Origin: an uncultured Bacilli bacterium
GTDB taxonomy: Bacteria; Bacillota_I; Bacilli_A; RF39; UBA660
Direction of reading: 5' to 3'
DNA length: 62,657 nt
Assembly (NCBI GenBank): GCA_947629445.1
Contig: CANRDU010000006.1
Span: forward strand, 1-62,657
Part shown: positions 18,081 to 26,110 of the stretch, piece by piece
Layout: each line of letters begins with the position of its first letter
How positions within the stretch are numbered: the first letter of the stretch is position 1
Position numbers and translations under genes: made by a program
The notes under the pieces: generated by a model
The model's input: only the letters and a program-made list of their open reading frames with translations
Database searches by the model: none
Told to the model about the DNA's origin: nothing

Positions 18081-19133
18081 ATGAGAGCAAGCATTTTATA
18101 TGGAAATGAAGATTTAAGATATGAAGAGTGTGAGACACCGAAAGTAGAACCAGGTACAGTTCTTATTAGAATTGAAATTACTGGAATTTGTGGTTCAGAT
18201 ATTCCACGAGTACTTCAAAATGGAGCTCATTTTTATCCTATTATATTAGGGCATGAATTTTCCGGTGTTATTGAGGAAGTAGGAGAAAATGTATCTGACT
18301 TAGAAGTAGGAGATCATGTAGTGGGGATTCCTTTGATGCCTTGTTTTGAATGTGAAGATTGTAAAAAGGGGAATTATTCTCTTTGCAAACATTATGACTT
18401 TGTGGGATCTAGAAGAAACGGTAGTTATGCAGAGTACATCGTTCTTCCAAAAGAGAACGTTTATAAAATTGATAAATCCATTCCTTTTGAGCAAGCTGCT
18501 ATGTTTGAACCTGCGACAGTTGCTCTACATGCTATTAGATTGTTGGATTTCAATCCTGGAAAGACAGTGGCAGTTTTGGGATCTGGAACTATCGGGCTAT
18601 TTATGATACAAATTGCCAAAAGTCTTGGTGCTTCTAGAATTGTCGCCTTCAGCAGAAGTGAGAAAAAGTTGAACTTAGCGAAAAGAGTGGGTGCTGATGA
18701 ATCTTATAGTACGTTAGAAGATAATTTTATCGACGCTGCAAAAAAATTTAACGGAAACAAGGGCTTTGACTATGTTTTTGAAACGGCTGGCTCTACAGAA
18801 ACTATGAAATATGCTTTTGAATTAGTAGGAAACAAAGGCAAGGTTTGCTTGGTTGGAACACCGACGAAGAACTTAGAGTTCACACCAAAATTATGGGAAA
18901 ATTTAAATCGAAAAGAGTTTATATTAACAGGATCATGGATGTCTTATTCTGCACCATATCCAGGAAGTGAATGGAAGGATATTGAGCAATTATTTGCAAC
19001 TGGAAAAGTAAAATATTATCCTGAGATGGTTCATAAGGTATTTGATTTAGAGGATGCTAAAGATGCTTTTCAAATGTATAAAGAAGGAACCGTAAAAGGA
19101 AAAATCTTATTAAAATGTCATAAATCCAAATAG
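18081..19133 (+). CDS. gatD: GatD-like galactitol-1-phosphate 5-dehydrogenase
   Basis: A 350-residue zinc-dependent medium-chain dehydrogenase. Motifs closely track E. coli GatD: GICGSDIPRVLQNGAH, YPIILGHEFSG, HYDFVGSRRNGSYAEY and GSWMSYSAPYPGSEW. The structural zinc cysteines are in CFECEDCKKGNYSLC and the NAD-binding loop is VLGSGTIGLF. The known reaction is galactitol-1-phosphate + NAD to tagatose-6-phosphate. Next to a cytidylyltransferase and without PTS or aldolase genes it probably runs in the reducing direction for synthesis, as TarJ does for ribitol-5-phosphate. It is the last gene before the large RNA. Confidence 0.85.
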   Translation: MRASILYGNEDLRYEECETPKVEPGTVLIRIEITGICGSDIPRVLQNGAHFYPIILGHEFSGVIEEVGENVSDLEVGDHVVGIPLMPCFECEDCKKGNYSLCKHYDFVGSRRNGSYAEYIVLPKENVYKIDKSIPFEQAAMFEPATVALHAIRLLDFNPGKTVAVLGSGTIGLFMIQIAKSLGASRIVAFSRSEKKLNLAKRVGADESYSTLEDNFIDAAKKFNGNKGFDYVFETAGSTETMKYAFELVGNKGKVCLVGTPTKNLEFTPKLWENLNRKEFILTGSWMSYSAPYPGSEWKDIEQLFATGKVKYYPEMVHKVFDLEDAKDAFQMYKEGTVKGKILLKCHKSK

Positions 19134-19154
19134 AATACATATATTGATATAAAT

Positions 19155-19183
19155 TTGACAAATTGTTGTAAATTTGATAGAAT
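19155..19183 (+). promoter_or_regulatory. Strong sigma-A promoter of the large RNA
   Basis: TTGACA (19155-19160), an exact 17-nt spacer and TAGAAT (19178-19183) preceded by TGA. It is one of the best promoters in the window and lies in a gap with no protein gene. Transcription should begin near 19190. Confidence 0.8.
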
Positions 19184-19189
19184 GTTATC

Positions 19190-19790
19190 TGTTGATGGCA
19201 CATTATTCTAGTCAATAATGTCTATTGAGAAGACAGAATTAAAAAGCTGTTAAAGAGCACATCTGTGAAACTTTTGGTGTTTGCTTCTTACGCCCAGTTT
19301 GGGGTGAATGCTGGAAGGTAGAGTGTTGGGCACCCGTAATGGCATACGTTAGTGACCCACCATTCATGGAGACCTTATTTTGTGTCTTACCATAGATAAG
19401 ATACATGTAAGGCTTGAACCTACTTTGTGGCGATAAGTTATGAGTAGTGTAGCTTGTCTTGAGTGATATATGGGGATAGCTGTTCAGCGAACCTAGTTTA
19501 TAGCTAGAACTAGTTTCGTATTGCTACTTGAAACATATATTGCAAAAAAGAATTAACAATAGACAGTTGGTGGGGAAAACCCCTAGAGTGTCATGTAATG
19601 TAGGATTGCAGTGCGTACTAAGTGGTAATCAAGCCATATATTTGGAAACAATATATTAGTTCTCTTAAAGGGGAACCGCAACCATGGTAACGTGATGTGG
19701 GAACTAGAGAAAATCTGCTTGACCTATGACGCAAAGTTAACTACGTTAATAGCCATTCGGAAGTATATAAAAGGACTTAGTCCTTTTTTT
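19190..19790 (+). ncRNA. Large structured non-coding RNA of about 600 nt, class not identified
   Basis: This 730-bp gap holds no credible protein gene but has its own promoter and terminator. Many perfect helices can be drawn. A long-range 9-bp helix joins 19219-19227 to 19557-19565. Local hairpins include 19201-19207 with 19214-19220; 19486-19520 (CTAGTT with AACTAG); GGGG-AAAA-CCCC at 19572-19583; 19636-19642 with 19650-19656; 19659-19664 with 19671-19676; and CCGCA with TGTGG just after. The size matches the OLE, ROOL and GOLLD classes of large bacterial RNAs. I see no RNase P core (GAGGAAAGTCC), no tmRNA or SRP signature and no reverse transcriptase nearby. It could be a divergent member of a known large class or a new one. 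The short ORF at 19692-19883 crosses the terminator and is not a gene. Confidence 0.75.
19769..19790 (+). terminator. Terminator of the large RNA
   Basis: An 8-bp stem (19769-19776 with 19780-19787) with a 3-nt loop and seven T residues. It ends the RNA before the next promoter, so the RNA is a separate transcript. Confidence 0.85.
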
Positions 19791-19834
19791 CGTGCTATTA
19801 TAGGTGAAAGTGATTTGAAAGAAAAGGGAATATG

Positions 19835-19843
19835 TGTTATACT
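19835..19843 (+). promoter_or_regulatory. Extended -10 promoter of the GT-C gene
   Basis: TGT plus TATACT (19838-19843) ends 21 nt before the ATG at 19865, with GAGGAG between. It restarts transcription after the RNA terminator. Confidence 0.5.
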
Positions 19844-19864
19844 TGGGTGTAGCGAGGAGTATAT

Positions 19865-21376
19865 ATGCGTAGTCAGAAAGTAAAAATCATCTTGTATTCA
19901 ATATTTTTATCAGCTCTTTTTTTGTGGATTGGAACAAAGTCTTCTCCCTTATATCCTATCAATGATTGGGTAGATGCGAATGCGTTTTTTACGATGGGAA
20001 AAGGGCTTATGCATGGGTTAGTTCCTTTTCGTGATTTATTTGAGCAAAAAGGACCAATCTTGTATTTCGTATATGGAATTGGATATCTTATTTGCCCAAC
20101 TAATTTTTTAGGGATATTCTTTATAGAGATTGTTGCTTTTTCTGTTTTTTTATATTATTTTTATAAAATATTGAAATTATATTCTTTAGAAAAATCCTTC
20201 TATATTTCCTCTATTTTTGTATTAGCAGTTATTTTGACAATGCCTGCTTTTACTCATGGTGGGGGATTAGAAGAATTAGCGTTACCATTATTCGGAATTA
20301 GTTTATACCACTTCCTTTCTCTTTTAAAGGATCGAAAATATTTAGAATCTAATAAAAAGATTTATTTTATCGAAGGAATGATAGTTGCTACCATTCTATG
20401 GAGTAAGTATATTTTGTTGGGATTCTGGATTGGATTTGTTTTCTTTTTCTTTCTTTTATGGGTTAAAGATGAAAAATGGAATCGAATATGGGAAGCAGTA
20501 CGATATTATTTATTAGGTATTCTAGTAATTACGATACCTATTATGATTTATTTTGGAATTCACGGGGCAATTGACGATTTATTTTATAACTATTTTTATA
20601 TTAATATGTTTTTGTATCCGGCTCATGATTTAACTTTATCGTTTCCAAAACGATTACAAGAATTATGGAAGATTATGAAAGGTGGCTTTCAAGCAAATCC
20701 TATCTATAGTTTGGCTTTCTTTCTTTCCTGTGTTATGGTATGGAAAGATAAAGTAGTATTTCAAAAATGGTTAAAATTTGGGTTTGTCATCCTCGTAGGT
20801 TTCACCTTTTTCTTTAATTACGTTGGCTTAAAAGCATATATTTATTATTTTTTTGTGATGACACCATTTGTTGTGTTCTTTGGAATATTTGTTTCTTATT
20901 TGGTAGAAAAAGTTACCATAGATTCTAAATATCTTATGATATTTTTTATTCCCATTCTTTGGTTTTTCGTCTATTTTGCAAGTCCTAATACTTTCTTTTT
21001 AGGAACTCCAAAAGATTCTTTAGCGCAATTTATTTTTGCCGATATTATAAATCAAGAGGAAAATCCTACTTTACTATATTATGGCAAAATTGATGGGGGA
21101 TTTTATCTAACGAGTAATCTTCTTCCAACCGAAAAGTATTTTGAAAAAGTAAATATATCGTATGATGCTTTTCCGGAAAATCGGGATTCCCAAAATTTGG
21201 CGATTAAAGAAGCCCATACACAGTTTGTAGTGATGAGAAAAAAACGATGTGAAGATATCTATACATTACCAATTCCTTATTTGTATCAAAATTATGAAAT
21301 GGTAAAAATTGTCTATCAAAAATATGAAGGAATAGATTTCCAATATGTACTTTGGAAGCGAAAAGAGGATTTGTAG
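19865..21376 (+). CDS. Multi-pass GT-C-fold glycosyltransferase-like membrane protein
   Basis: A 503-residue protein with about eleven hydrophobic helices. The first outside loop has NDWVDANAFFTMGKG, then GLVPFRDLFEQKGPILYFVY. The Asp followed by an E-x-K-G-P run is typical of PMT/ArnT-like GT-C enzymes that use polyprenyl-phosphate sugars as donors. The C-terminal ~100 residues form a soluble outside domain (LLYYGKIDGGFYLTSNLLP). With the GtrB-like enzyme next to it and GtrA at 6956 it could add a sugar to the wall polymer on the outer face. The specific sugar and acceptor cannot be read from sequence. The ATG is supported by GAGGAG 5 nt upstream. Confidence 0.75.
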   Translation: MRSQKVKIILYSIFLSALFLWIGTKSSPLYPINDWVDANAFFTMGKGLMHGLVPFRDLFEQKGPILYFVYGIGYLICPTNFLGIFFIEIVAFSVFLYYFYKILKLYSLEKSFYISSIFVLAVILTMPAFTHGGGLEELALPLFGISLYHFLSLLKDRKYLESNKKIYFIEGMIVATILWSKYILLGFWIGFVFFFFLLWVKDEKWNRIWEAVRYYLLGILVITIPIMIYFGIHGAIDDLFYNYFYINMFLYPAHDLTLSFPKRLQELWKIMKGGFQANPIYSLAFFLSCVMVWKDKVVFQKWLKFGFVILVGFTFFFNYVGLKAYIYYFFVMTPFVVFFGIFVSYLVEKVTIDSKYLMIFFIPILWFFVYFASPNTFFLGTPKDSLAQFIFADIINQEENPTLLYYGKIDGGFYLTSNLLPTEKYFEKVNISYDAFPENRDSQNLAIKEAHTQFVVMRKKRCEDIYTLPIPYLYQNYEMVKIVYQKYEGIDFQYVLWKRKEDL

Positions 21377-21377
21377 T

Positions 21378-22331
21378 ATGAAAAAAGAATTAATATCTAT
21401 TGTAGTACCTTGTTTTAATGAAGAGGAAAATATCCCTCTTTTTCATCAAGAATTAGATAAGCAAACAAAGAAGATGAAGGAGCTTTCCTTTGAAGTTCTT
21501 TTTATCAATGATGGCTCTCAGGATGGCACGTTAGAAGCGATGAGAAGTTTAGCAAAAAAAGATAAAAGAGTTCGCTATGTATCTTTTTCTAGGAACTTTG
21601 GAAAAGAAGCGGCTATGTATGCCGGATTAAAACATGCAAAAGGGGATTATGTAGCGATTATGGATGTCGATTTACAAGATCCACCTAGTTTACTAGAAGA
21701 GATGTACCGTTCTATTAAAGAAGAGGGGTATGATTGTGTAGCTGCTCGTAGTGTAAGTAGACATGGATATTCTTTTTTAAGAAAAGTGTTTACTGGTTGG
21801 TTCTATAAAATTATTGCGAAAATATCGAGTGTAGAGATGGTAGCAGGCGCTAGAGATTTTAGACTAATGAAGCGTAAAATGGTAGATGCACTGCTAGAAA
21901 TAGGAGAATATAATCGTTATTCCAAAGGACTATTTAGTTTTGTAGGATTTGATACGAAGTGGATAGAGTTTGAAAACCAAGAGAGGGTAGCGGGAACTTC
22001 TAAATTTAATTTTCCAAAACTTTTTGCCTATGCTATGGAAGGAATTGTAGGATTTTCAACGATGCCGTTAGTGATATCTGCTTTTATCGGCGTTCTATTT
22101 TGTCTTGTTTCTTTTATTGCGATTATTGTTATTATTATAAAGACTTTAATTTGGGGTGATCCTGTGTCAGGATGGCCTTCTATGGTATGTATCATGTTTT
22201 TCCTATCAGGAATTCAGCTATTTTGTACGGGAATCATGGGAGAATACATGGCTAAGACGTATTTAGAAGCGAAAAGACGTCCTATTTATATTGTCAAGGA
22301 AACAGAGGAAGACCTAGCTTGCGAAGATTGA
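21378..22331 (+). CDS. GtrB/DPM1-like polyprenyl-phosphate glycosyltransferase
   Basis: A 317-residue family-2 glycosyltransferase. The GT2 core has SIVVPCFNEEENIPLF, LFINDGSQDGT, SRNFGKEAAMYAGLKHA and the DxD in IMDVDLQDPPS. A region typical of this subgroup follows (GARDFRLMKRKMVD, then FENQERVAGTSKFNF). Two C-terminal membrane helices (about 225-250 and 265-290) anchor it. Such enzymes load a sugar on undecaprenyl phosphate in the cytoplasm. The start is the ATG at 21378, two bases after the stop of the GT-C gene and preceded by GAGG. Co-transcription with the GT-C gene supports a joint role. Confidence 0.88.
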   Translation: MKKELISIVVPCFNEEENIPLFHQELDKQTKKMKELSFEVLFINDGSQDGTLEAMRSLAKKDKRVRYVSFSRNFGKEAAMYAGLKHAKGDYVAIMDVDLQDPPSLLEEMYRSIKEEGYDCVAARSVSRHGYSFLRKVFTGWFYKIIAKISSVEMVAGARDFRLMKRKMVDALLEIGEYNRYSKGLFSFVGFDTKWIEFENQERVAGTSKFNFPKLFAYAMEGIVGFSTMPLVISAFIGVLFCLVSFIAIIVIIIKTLIWGDPVSGWPSMVCIMFFLSGIQLFCTGIMGEYMAKTYLEAKRRPIYIVKETEEDLACED

Positions 22332-22356
22332 CAAACTAGTAAAAATTATGTAGAAT
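22328..22356 (+). promoter_or_regulatory. Promoter overlapping the 3' end of the GtrB-like gene
   Basis: TTGACA (22328-22333), a 17-nt spacer and TAGAAT (22351-22356). The -35 box overlaps the stop codon of the upstream gene. It probably drives the small membrane protein and the ABC exporter genes. Confidence 0.7.
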
Positions 22357-22383
22357 AAATTTGTTATATAGAGGATGATGATT

Positions 22384-22944
22384 TTGAAAAAGAAAAAAAA
22401 GCCTAGTAAAGAACAACAAAAACGGGAACACTATAAATGGGTTTTAGAACTAACTCTTTTGGCATTTGCAATTTCCATTTCTTTTTCTTTTATATCAGAG
22501 GTGGCATTAGCGGATGCTAGTATTCTTGTTAGTACTATCATTGTTCTTTCCTTTGTATTTATCGGTGTTCTTTTTGACATGGTCGGTATGGCAGTTGCGA
22601 CTGCTGATGAAGCACCTTTTCATTCAATGAGTGCTCAAAAAATTAAATCTGCTTCTGTTGCTGTTTCTCTAAAGCGAAATGCGAGTAAGGTATCGAGTTT
22701 TTGCCAAGATGTTATTGGTGATATTTGTGGCATTGTTTCTGGTTCTGCTGGGGTGGTAATCGCTACTAGTATTTCTTCCAAATGGGACATTTCCTTACTG
22801 ATTTGTTCTCTCGTTACAACGGCTGTTATTGCGGCTTTGACGATCGGTGGAAAGGCCTTAGAAAAAACATATGCCATTCAAAAAAGCAATGCTATTTTAC
22901 ATCAGTTTGCGAAAACGTTAAGTATATTCTATGTGGGAAAGTAG
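22384..22944 (+). CDS. Four-helix membrane protein of unknown function
   Basis: A protein of about 186 residues with a Lys-rich N-terminus and four hydrophobic helices (about 20-40, 50-72, 115-135, 140-160). The segment GMAVATADEAPFHSMSAQK between helices 2 and 3 is faintly reminiscent of the DUF21 domain of CorC/CNNM-type proteins, but I would not assign it. It precedes the TagG-like permease by only 6 bp, so it is likely part of the export operon. Possible starts are ATG at 22375 or 22378 and TTG at 22384; the GAGG site at 22371-22374 best fits the TTG. Confidence 0.65.
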   Translation: MKKKKKPSKEQQKREHYKWVLELTLLAFAISISFSFISEVALADASILVSTIIVLSFVFIGVLFDMVGMAVATADEAPFHSMSAQKIKSASVAVSLKRNASKVSSFCQDVIGDICGIVSGSAGVVIATSISSKWDISLLICSLVTTAVIAALTIGGKALEKTYAIQKSNAILHQFAKTLSIFYVGK

Positions 22945-22950
22945 GGTGTT

Positions 22951-23736
22951 ATGAAAAAGTTTATTTTTAATATTCGAAGATATTATAAATATGCCATTTA
23001 TTCTGCAAAAGCAGAGTTAAAAAGTGAAGTTGCTGATTCTTATTTGAATTGGCTTTGGTGGATTATAGAGCCTCTTTGCTTCATGCTTATTTATACTTTT
23101 GTTTTTGGAACGGTATTTCAAAATAACGAAAAATATTTTGCTTCTTTTGTGTTTGTAGGACTCATTGCTTGGGAATTTTTTAATCGAATGATTTTAGGAA
23201 GTGTAAAACTCATTATTAATAATCGTGATTTGGTAACGAAAGTATATATTCCAAAATATATCTTACTATTATCGAAATCCTTTACCTATTTATTTAAAAC
23301 AGGAATTTCTTTCCTTATTTTAATTCCTCTTTTGATTTTCCAACATGTTCCTTTTACTTGGCATATGCTTTTATGCATTCCTATTTTTATGGTTTTATAC
23401 GTTCTTACTTTTGGAATTGGGCTTATTTTGATGCATTTTGGAGTTACTTTAAATGACTTAGCCAATTTGACAAATATTGGTTTAAAAATGGTATTTTACT
23501 TATCAGGCGTTTTTTACAATATTCAGAAACGTTTAAAAGGAAGATGGTTTGCTCCTTATCTATTACGAGCAAATCCTATCGCCTTCTGTATGCATGAACT
23601 AAGAAAAGTATTTTTAGAGCAGAAGATTCCTAGTATTCAAGGGTTAGGATTTTGGCTTTTAGTAGGTCTTGTTCTTTGTATGATAGGCGTTCACGTTATT
23701 CATAAAAATGAGAATAGTTATGCGAAGGTGATTTAA
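22951..23736 (+). CDS. tagG: TagG-like ABC-2 permease for wall polymer export
   Basis: A 261-residue integral membrane protein with six helices. It has the polysaccharide exporter pattern SYLNWLWWIIEPLCFMLIYT at the start, WEFFNRMILGSVKLIINNRD, then LTFGIGLILMHFGVTLNDLA and FYLSGVFYN. ATG and stop overlap the next gene, its ATPase partner. It would carry the lipid-linked polymer across the membrane with that ATPase. A Wzm-type exporter is the same family; the wall-polymer context favours TagG. Confidence 0.87.
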   Translation: MKKFIFNIRRYYKYAIYSAKAELKSEVADSYLNWLWWIIEPLCFMLIYTFVFGTVFQNNEKYFASFVFVGLIAWEFFNRMILGSVKLIINNRDLVTKVYIPKYILLLSKSFTYLFKTGISFLILIPLLIFQHVPFTWHMLLCIPIFMVLYVLTFGIGLILMHFGVTLNDLANLTNIGLKMVFYLSGVFYNIQKRLKGRWFAPYLLRANPIAFCMHELRKVFLEQKIPSIQGLGFWLLVGLVLCMIGVHVIHKNENSYAKVI

Positions 23737-24518
23737 TGAAAAAAAAGACAGAAACGACCCAACCGGTGACTAAGAAAAAAATTGCTCTTACGGTAAAGAA
23801 TTTACATATTACTTATCGGGGTTTAAAGAAAACTTCTATTCGAGCAATTTGGACGAAGCTTGGATCTAGGGTAGAAAAATTTCATGCATTAAAAGGAATT
23901 AGTTTCGAATTAGAAGAAGGTAAGATTTTAGGAATTATTGGTAAAAATGGTTCTGGTAAGTCTACGATGTTAAGAGCCATTGCAGGAATTTTTTCTCCTG
24001 ATAAAGGAACAATCAATTTACATGGACATACTATTTCCTTATTATCGATTGGCGTAGGGTTCAATAAAAAGTTAACGGGAAAAGAAAATATTTACTTATC
24101 AGGAATGTTATTAGGCTTTTCCGAAGAACAAATCCGTATGAAGGAAAAAGAAATTATTGAGTTTGCCGATATTGGTGATTTTATCAATAAACCAGTAAAG
24201 ACTTATTCCTCTGGAATGTATTCCAAATTAGCTTTTGCGATTACTGCTATTTTAGAGACCGATATTATGTTAATTGATGAAGTATTAAGTGTAGGAGATG
24301 CTCGGTTTAAAGAAAAAAGTTATAACAAAATGAAAGAATTAATTTCGGATGAGCATCGGACTGTATTAATTGTCTCTCATAGCTTAGATACGATTTCTTC
24401 TTTATGTGATGAAGTATTATGGATTAATGATGGCGATTTTGTTGCTTTAGGTCCTGTTGAGGAAATTATTCCAAAATATGAAGAATTTATGGAACAAAAA
24501 ACTACGAGTGGATCGTAG
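23736..24518 (+). CDS. tagH: TagH/Wzt-like ABC ATPase for wall polymer export
   Basis: A 260-residue ATPase. Walker A is GKNGSGKST, the signature is TYSSGMYSKLAFAI (the SSGM form typical of TagH/Wzt exporters), and Walker B is IMLIDEVLSVGD. The block SLLSIGVGFNKKLTGKENIYLSG also marks this subfamily. There is no long C-terminal domain as in B. subtilis TagH or carbohydrate-binding Wzt, so substrate recognition must lie elsewhere. The start overlaps the permease stop by one base. The last 17 bp overlap the convergent VanY gene. Confidence 0.88.
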   Translation: MKKKTETTQPVTKKKIALTVKNLHITYRGLKKTSIRAIWTKLGSRVEKFHALKGISFELEEGKILGIIGKNGSGKSTMLRAIAGIFSPDKGTINLHGHTISLLSIGVGFNKKLTGKENIYLSGMLLGFSEEQIRMKEKEIIEFADIGDFINKPVKTYSSGMYSKLAFAITAILETDIMLIDEVLSVGDARFKEKSYNKMKELISDEHRTVLIVSHSLDTISSLCDEVLWINDGDFVALGPVEEIIPKYEEFMEQKTTSGS

Positions 24519-24524
24519 TTTTTT
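24497..24524. terminator. Bidirectional terminator inside the overlapping 3' ends of tagH and the VanY gene
   Basis: An 11-bp perfect stem (24497-24507 with 24513-24523) with a 5-nt loop, A run on the left and T run on the right. The stop codons of both genes lie within its arms (24502-24504 minus, 24516-24518 plus). Confidence 0.8.
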
Positions 24525-25080
24525 CGTAATATTCTTCTAGAGTATCACCACTTTCATGAAGAATGGTGGCTAAAGGATTTCCTACATAGCGAATATGCCA
24601 GGGTTCATAGATATATTTGGTAATTTCTTCCTTTCCTTTCGGATATCGTAAAATAAAACCATATTCATGGAGATGCTCTTTTAACCAAATAAATTCTTGA
24701 CTATCTTCCTCAATATCTTCTTCTTTCGTTTCTCCTAAATTTTTGATATAACAAAAATCAATGGCTAATCCTGATTGATGTTCTGAGTAGTTAGGAAGAG
24801 CGACTCTTTGAATGGCCATTTCAAATCCATATTTTTCAATATAGTATTCTAATAGTTCTTGTTGGTATTCTCGGGAACGATAGCCACTCGTAATCTCAAA
24901 ATGAAAGCCATAAGATTCTGCTTCTTTTTGTAATCTCACAAATGCTTGATATGTTTTTTCTTCTAGGAGAATCGCATCTTCACCATGTAAAGTTTGTTTA
25001 AAAGAAGAATTCGTCTCTACTAGTTTTCCAATTTTATTTGGGCATTTATGCTCACGATTAATTAGACATTCATAATTCAT
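24502..25080 (-). CDS. VanY/LdcB-type D,D- or L,D-carboxypeptidase
   Basis: A 192-residue zinc peptidase that trims peptidoglycan stem peptides. It has the VanY motifs SGYRSREYQQELL, then the metal ligands His and Asp in YSEHQSGLAIDF, and the last His in EPWHIRYVG. No signal peptide or membrane anchor is visible at the N-terminus (MNYECLINREHKCPN), which is unusual for an enzyme working on the wall. It could be delivered to the forespore or exported differently. An extended -10 (TGGTATAAT, minus strand 25096-25104) lies 15 nt upstream of the ATG. Confidence 0.85.
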   Translation of the reverse strand: MNYECLINREHKCPNKIGKLVETNSSFKQTLHGEDAILLEEKTYQAFVRLQKEAESYGFHFEITSGYRSREYQQELLEYYIEKYGFEMAIQRVALPNYSEHQSGLAIDFCYIKNLGETKEEDIEEDSQEFIWLKEHLHEYGFILRYPKGKEEITKYIYEPWHIRYVGNPLATILHESGDTLEEYYEKTTIHS

Positions 25081-25181
25081 ATCATCACCATCTTTATTAT
25101 ACCATTACTGTCAGATACTTTACATTATTTTTTGCGAAATATGTCAAATAGACAGTTTTTTGTTGGAAAGCGATACTTTTT

Positions 25182-25190
25182 TGCTATAAT
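25182..25190 (+). promoter_or_regulatory. Extended -10 promoter of folD
   Basis: TGC plus TATAAT (25185-25190), with a possible -35 TTGGAA 16 nt upstream. The leader is about 40 nt and I see no riboswitch in it. Confidence 0.55.
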
Positions 25191-25236
25191 GAAGGTAGAA
25201 GGTAGCGGTTAGTTACTTTATAATTGAGGTGATTAT

Positions 25237-26079
25237 ATGAGTACCATCATGGATGGCGAAGCATTAAGTTTAAAAATTCAAGAGGAAATGAAACATAAGG
25301 TTAAGAATTGTATGATTCGTCCAAGTGTGGCAGTTATTCAAGTAGGTAGTGATCCTGCTAGTGATTCTTATATAAAAAGAAAAGAAAAAGCATGTAATGC
25401 GGTAGGGGTTTATTTTAGACATTGTAAATTTGAAGAGGATACACCTGAACTAACGATCATTAATAAAATTAAAGAATTAAATAATGACGAGTATGTCAAT
25501 GGCATTTTAGTACAATTACCATTACCAGCTCGTTATAATGAAAAGAGAATTTTAAATTCTATTAGCAATAGTAAAGATGTCGATGGTCTTACCGATATCA
25601 ATACAGGAAGAATGATTAACGGGAGAAAGACTTTAGTTCCTTGTACACCGTTAGGGGTTATGCGAATTTTAAAAGAATATGAAATTCCGATAGAAGGAAA
25701 ACATGTGGTCATTGTCGGAAGAAGCAAATTAGTAGGAAGACCTTTAATGACATTAATGCTTCAAGAAAATGCAACCGTAACCATCTGCCATAGTAAGACA
25801 TCTAATTTAAAAGAAATGACAAAGCAAGCAGATATCTTAGTGTGTGCCGTAGGAAACCCTAAGATGATTACAGCTGACATGGTAAAAGAAGGAGCAGTTG
25901 TCATTGATGTTGGTATCAATCGTGTAGATAATAAATTATGTGGAGATGTCGATTTTGCAGCCGTTTCTAAAAAAGCCTCTTTTATTACTCCTGTACCTAA
26001 GGGAATTGGACCGATGACAGTAGCAATGCTTCTTGAAAATATTATTACTTGTTATGAAAATAAACCAGTGACAAAATAA
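25237..26079 (+). CDS. folD: Bifunctional methylenetetrahydrofolate dehydrogenase/cyclohydrolase FolD
   Basis: A 280-residue cytoplasmic enzyme interconverting 5,10-methylene-THF, methenyl-THF and 10-formyl-THF. It has YIKRKEKAC with the catalytic lysine, GILVQLPLP, DVDGLTDIN, PCTPLGVM, VVIVGRSKLVGRP for NADP binding, and PVPKGIGPMTVAMLLEN. Full length, with a good ribosome site (GAGGTGA). It has its own promoter and a shared terminator with the convergent LysM gene. Confidence 0.95.
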   Translation: MSTIMDGEALSLKIQEEMKHKVKNCMIRPSVAVIQVGSDPASDSYIKRKEKACNAVGVYFRHCKFEEDTPELTIINKIKELNNDEYVNGILVQLPLPARYNEKRILNSISNSKDVDGLTDINTGRMINGRKTLVPCTPLGVMRILKEYEIPIEGKHVVIVGRSKLVGRPLMTLMLQENATVTICHSKTSNLKEMTKQADILVCAVGNPKMITADMVKEGAVVIDVGINRVDNKLCGDVDFAAVSKKASFITPVPKGIGPMTVAMLLENIITCYENKPVTK

Positions 26080-26110
26080 AACCATTATCATTAAGATAAT
26101 GGCTTTTTTT
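26080..26110. terminator. Bidirectional terminator between folD and the LysM gene
   Basis: CCATTATC (26082-26089) pairs with GATAATGG (26095-26102), followed by a T run on the plus strand. The stop codon of the minus-strand gene (26091-26093) lies in the loop. Confidence 0.75.

Noticed and set aside
19190..19790. RNase P RNA, tmRNA, SRP RNA or group II intron for the large RNA
   Set aside because: No GAGGAAAGTCC core, no tmRNA tRNA-like ends or tag frame, no SRP helix 8 signature, and no domain V-like hairpin were seen. A lone ACAGAA at about 19234 is not enough.
19692..19883. 63-codon frame in the large RNA
   Set aside because: It crosses the RNA's terminator, has no ribosome site and overlaps the start of the GT-C gene.
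25081..25236. Riboswitch ahead of folD
   Set aside because: The transcribed leader is only about 40 nt and shows no tetrahydrofolate riboswitch features.
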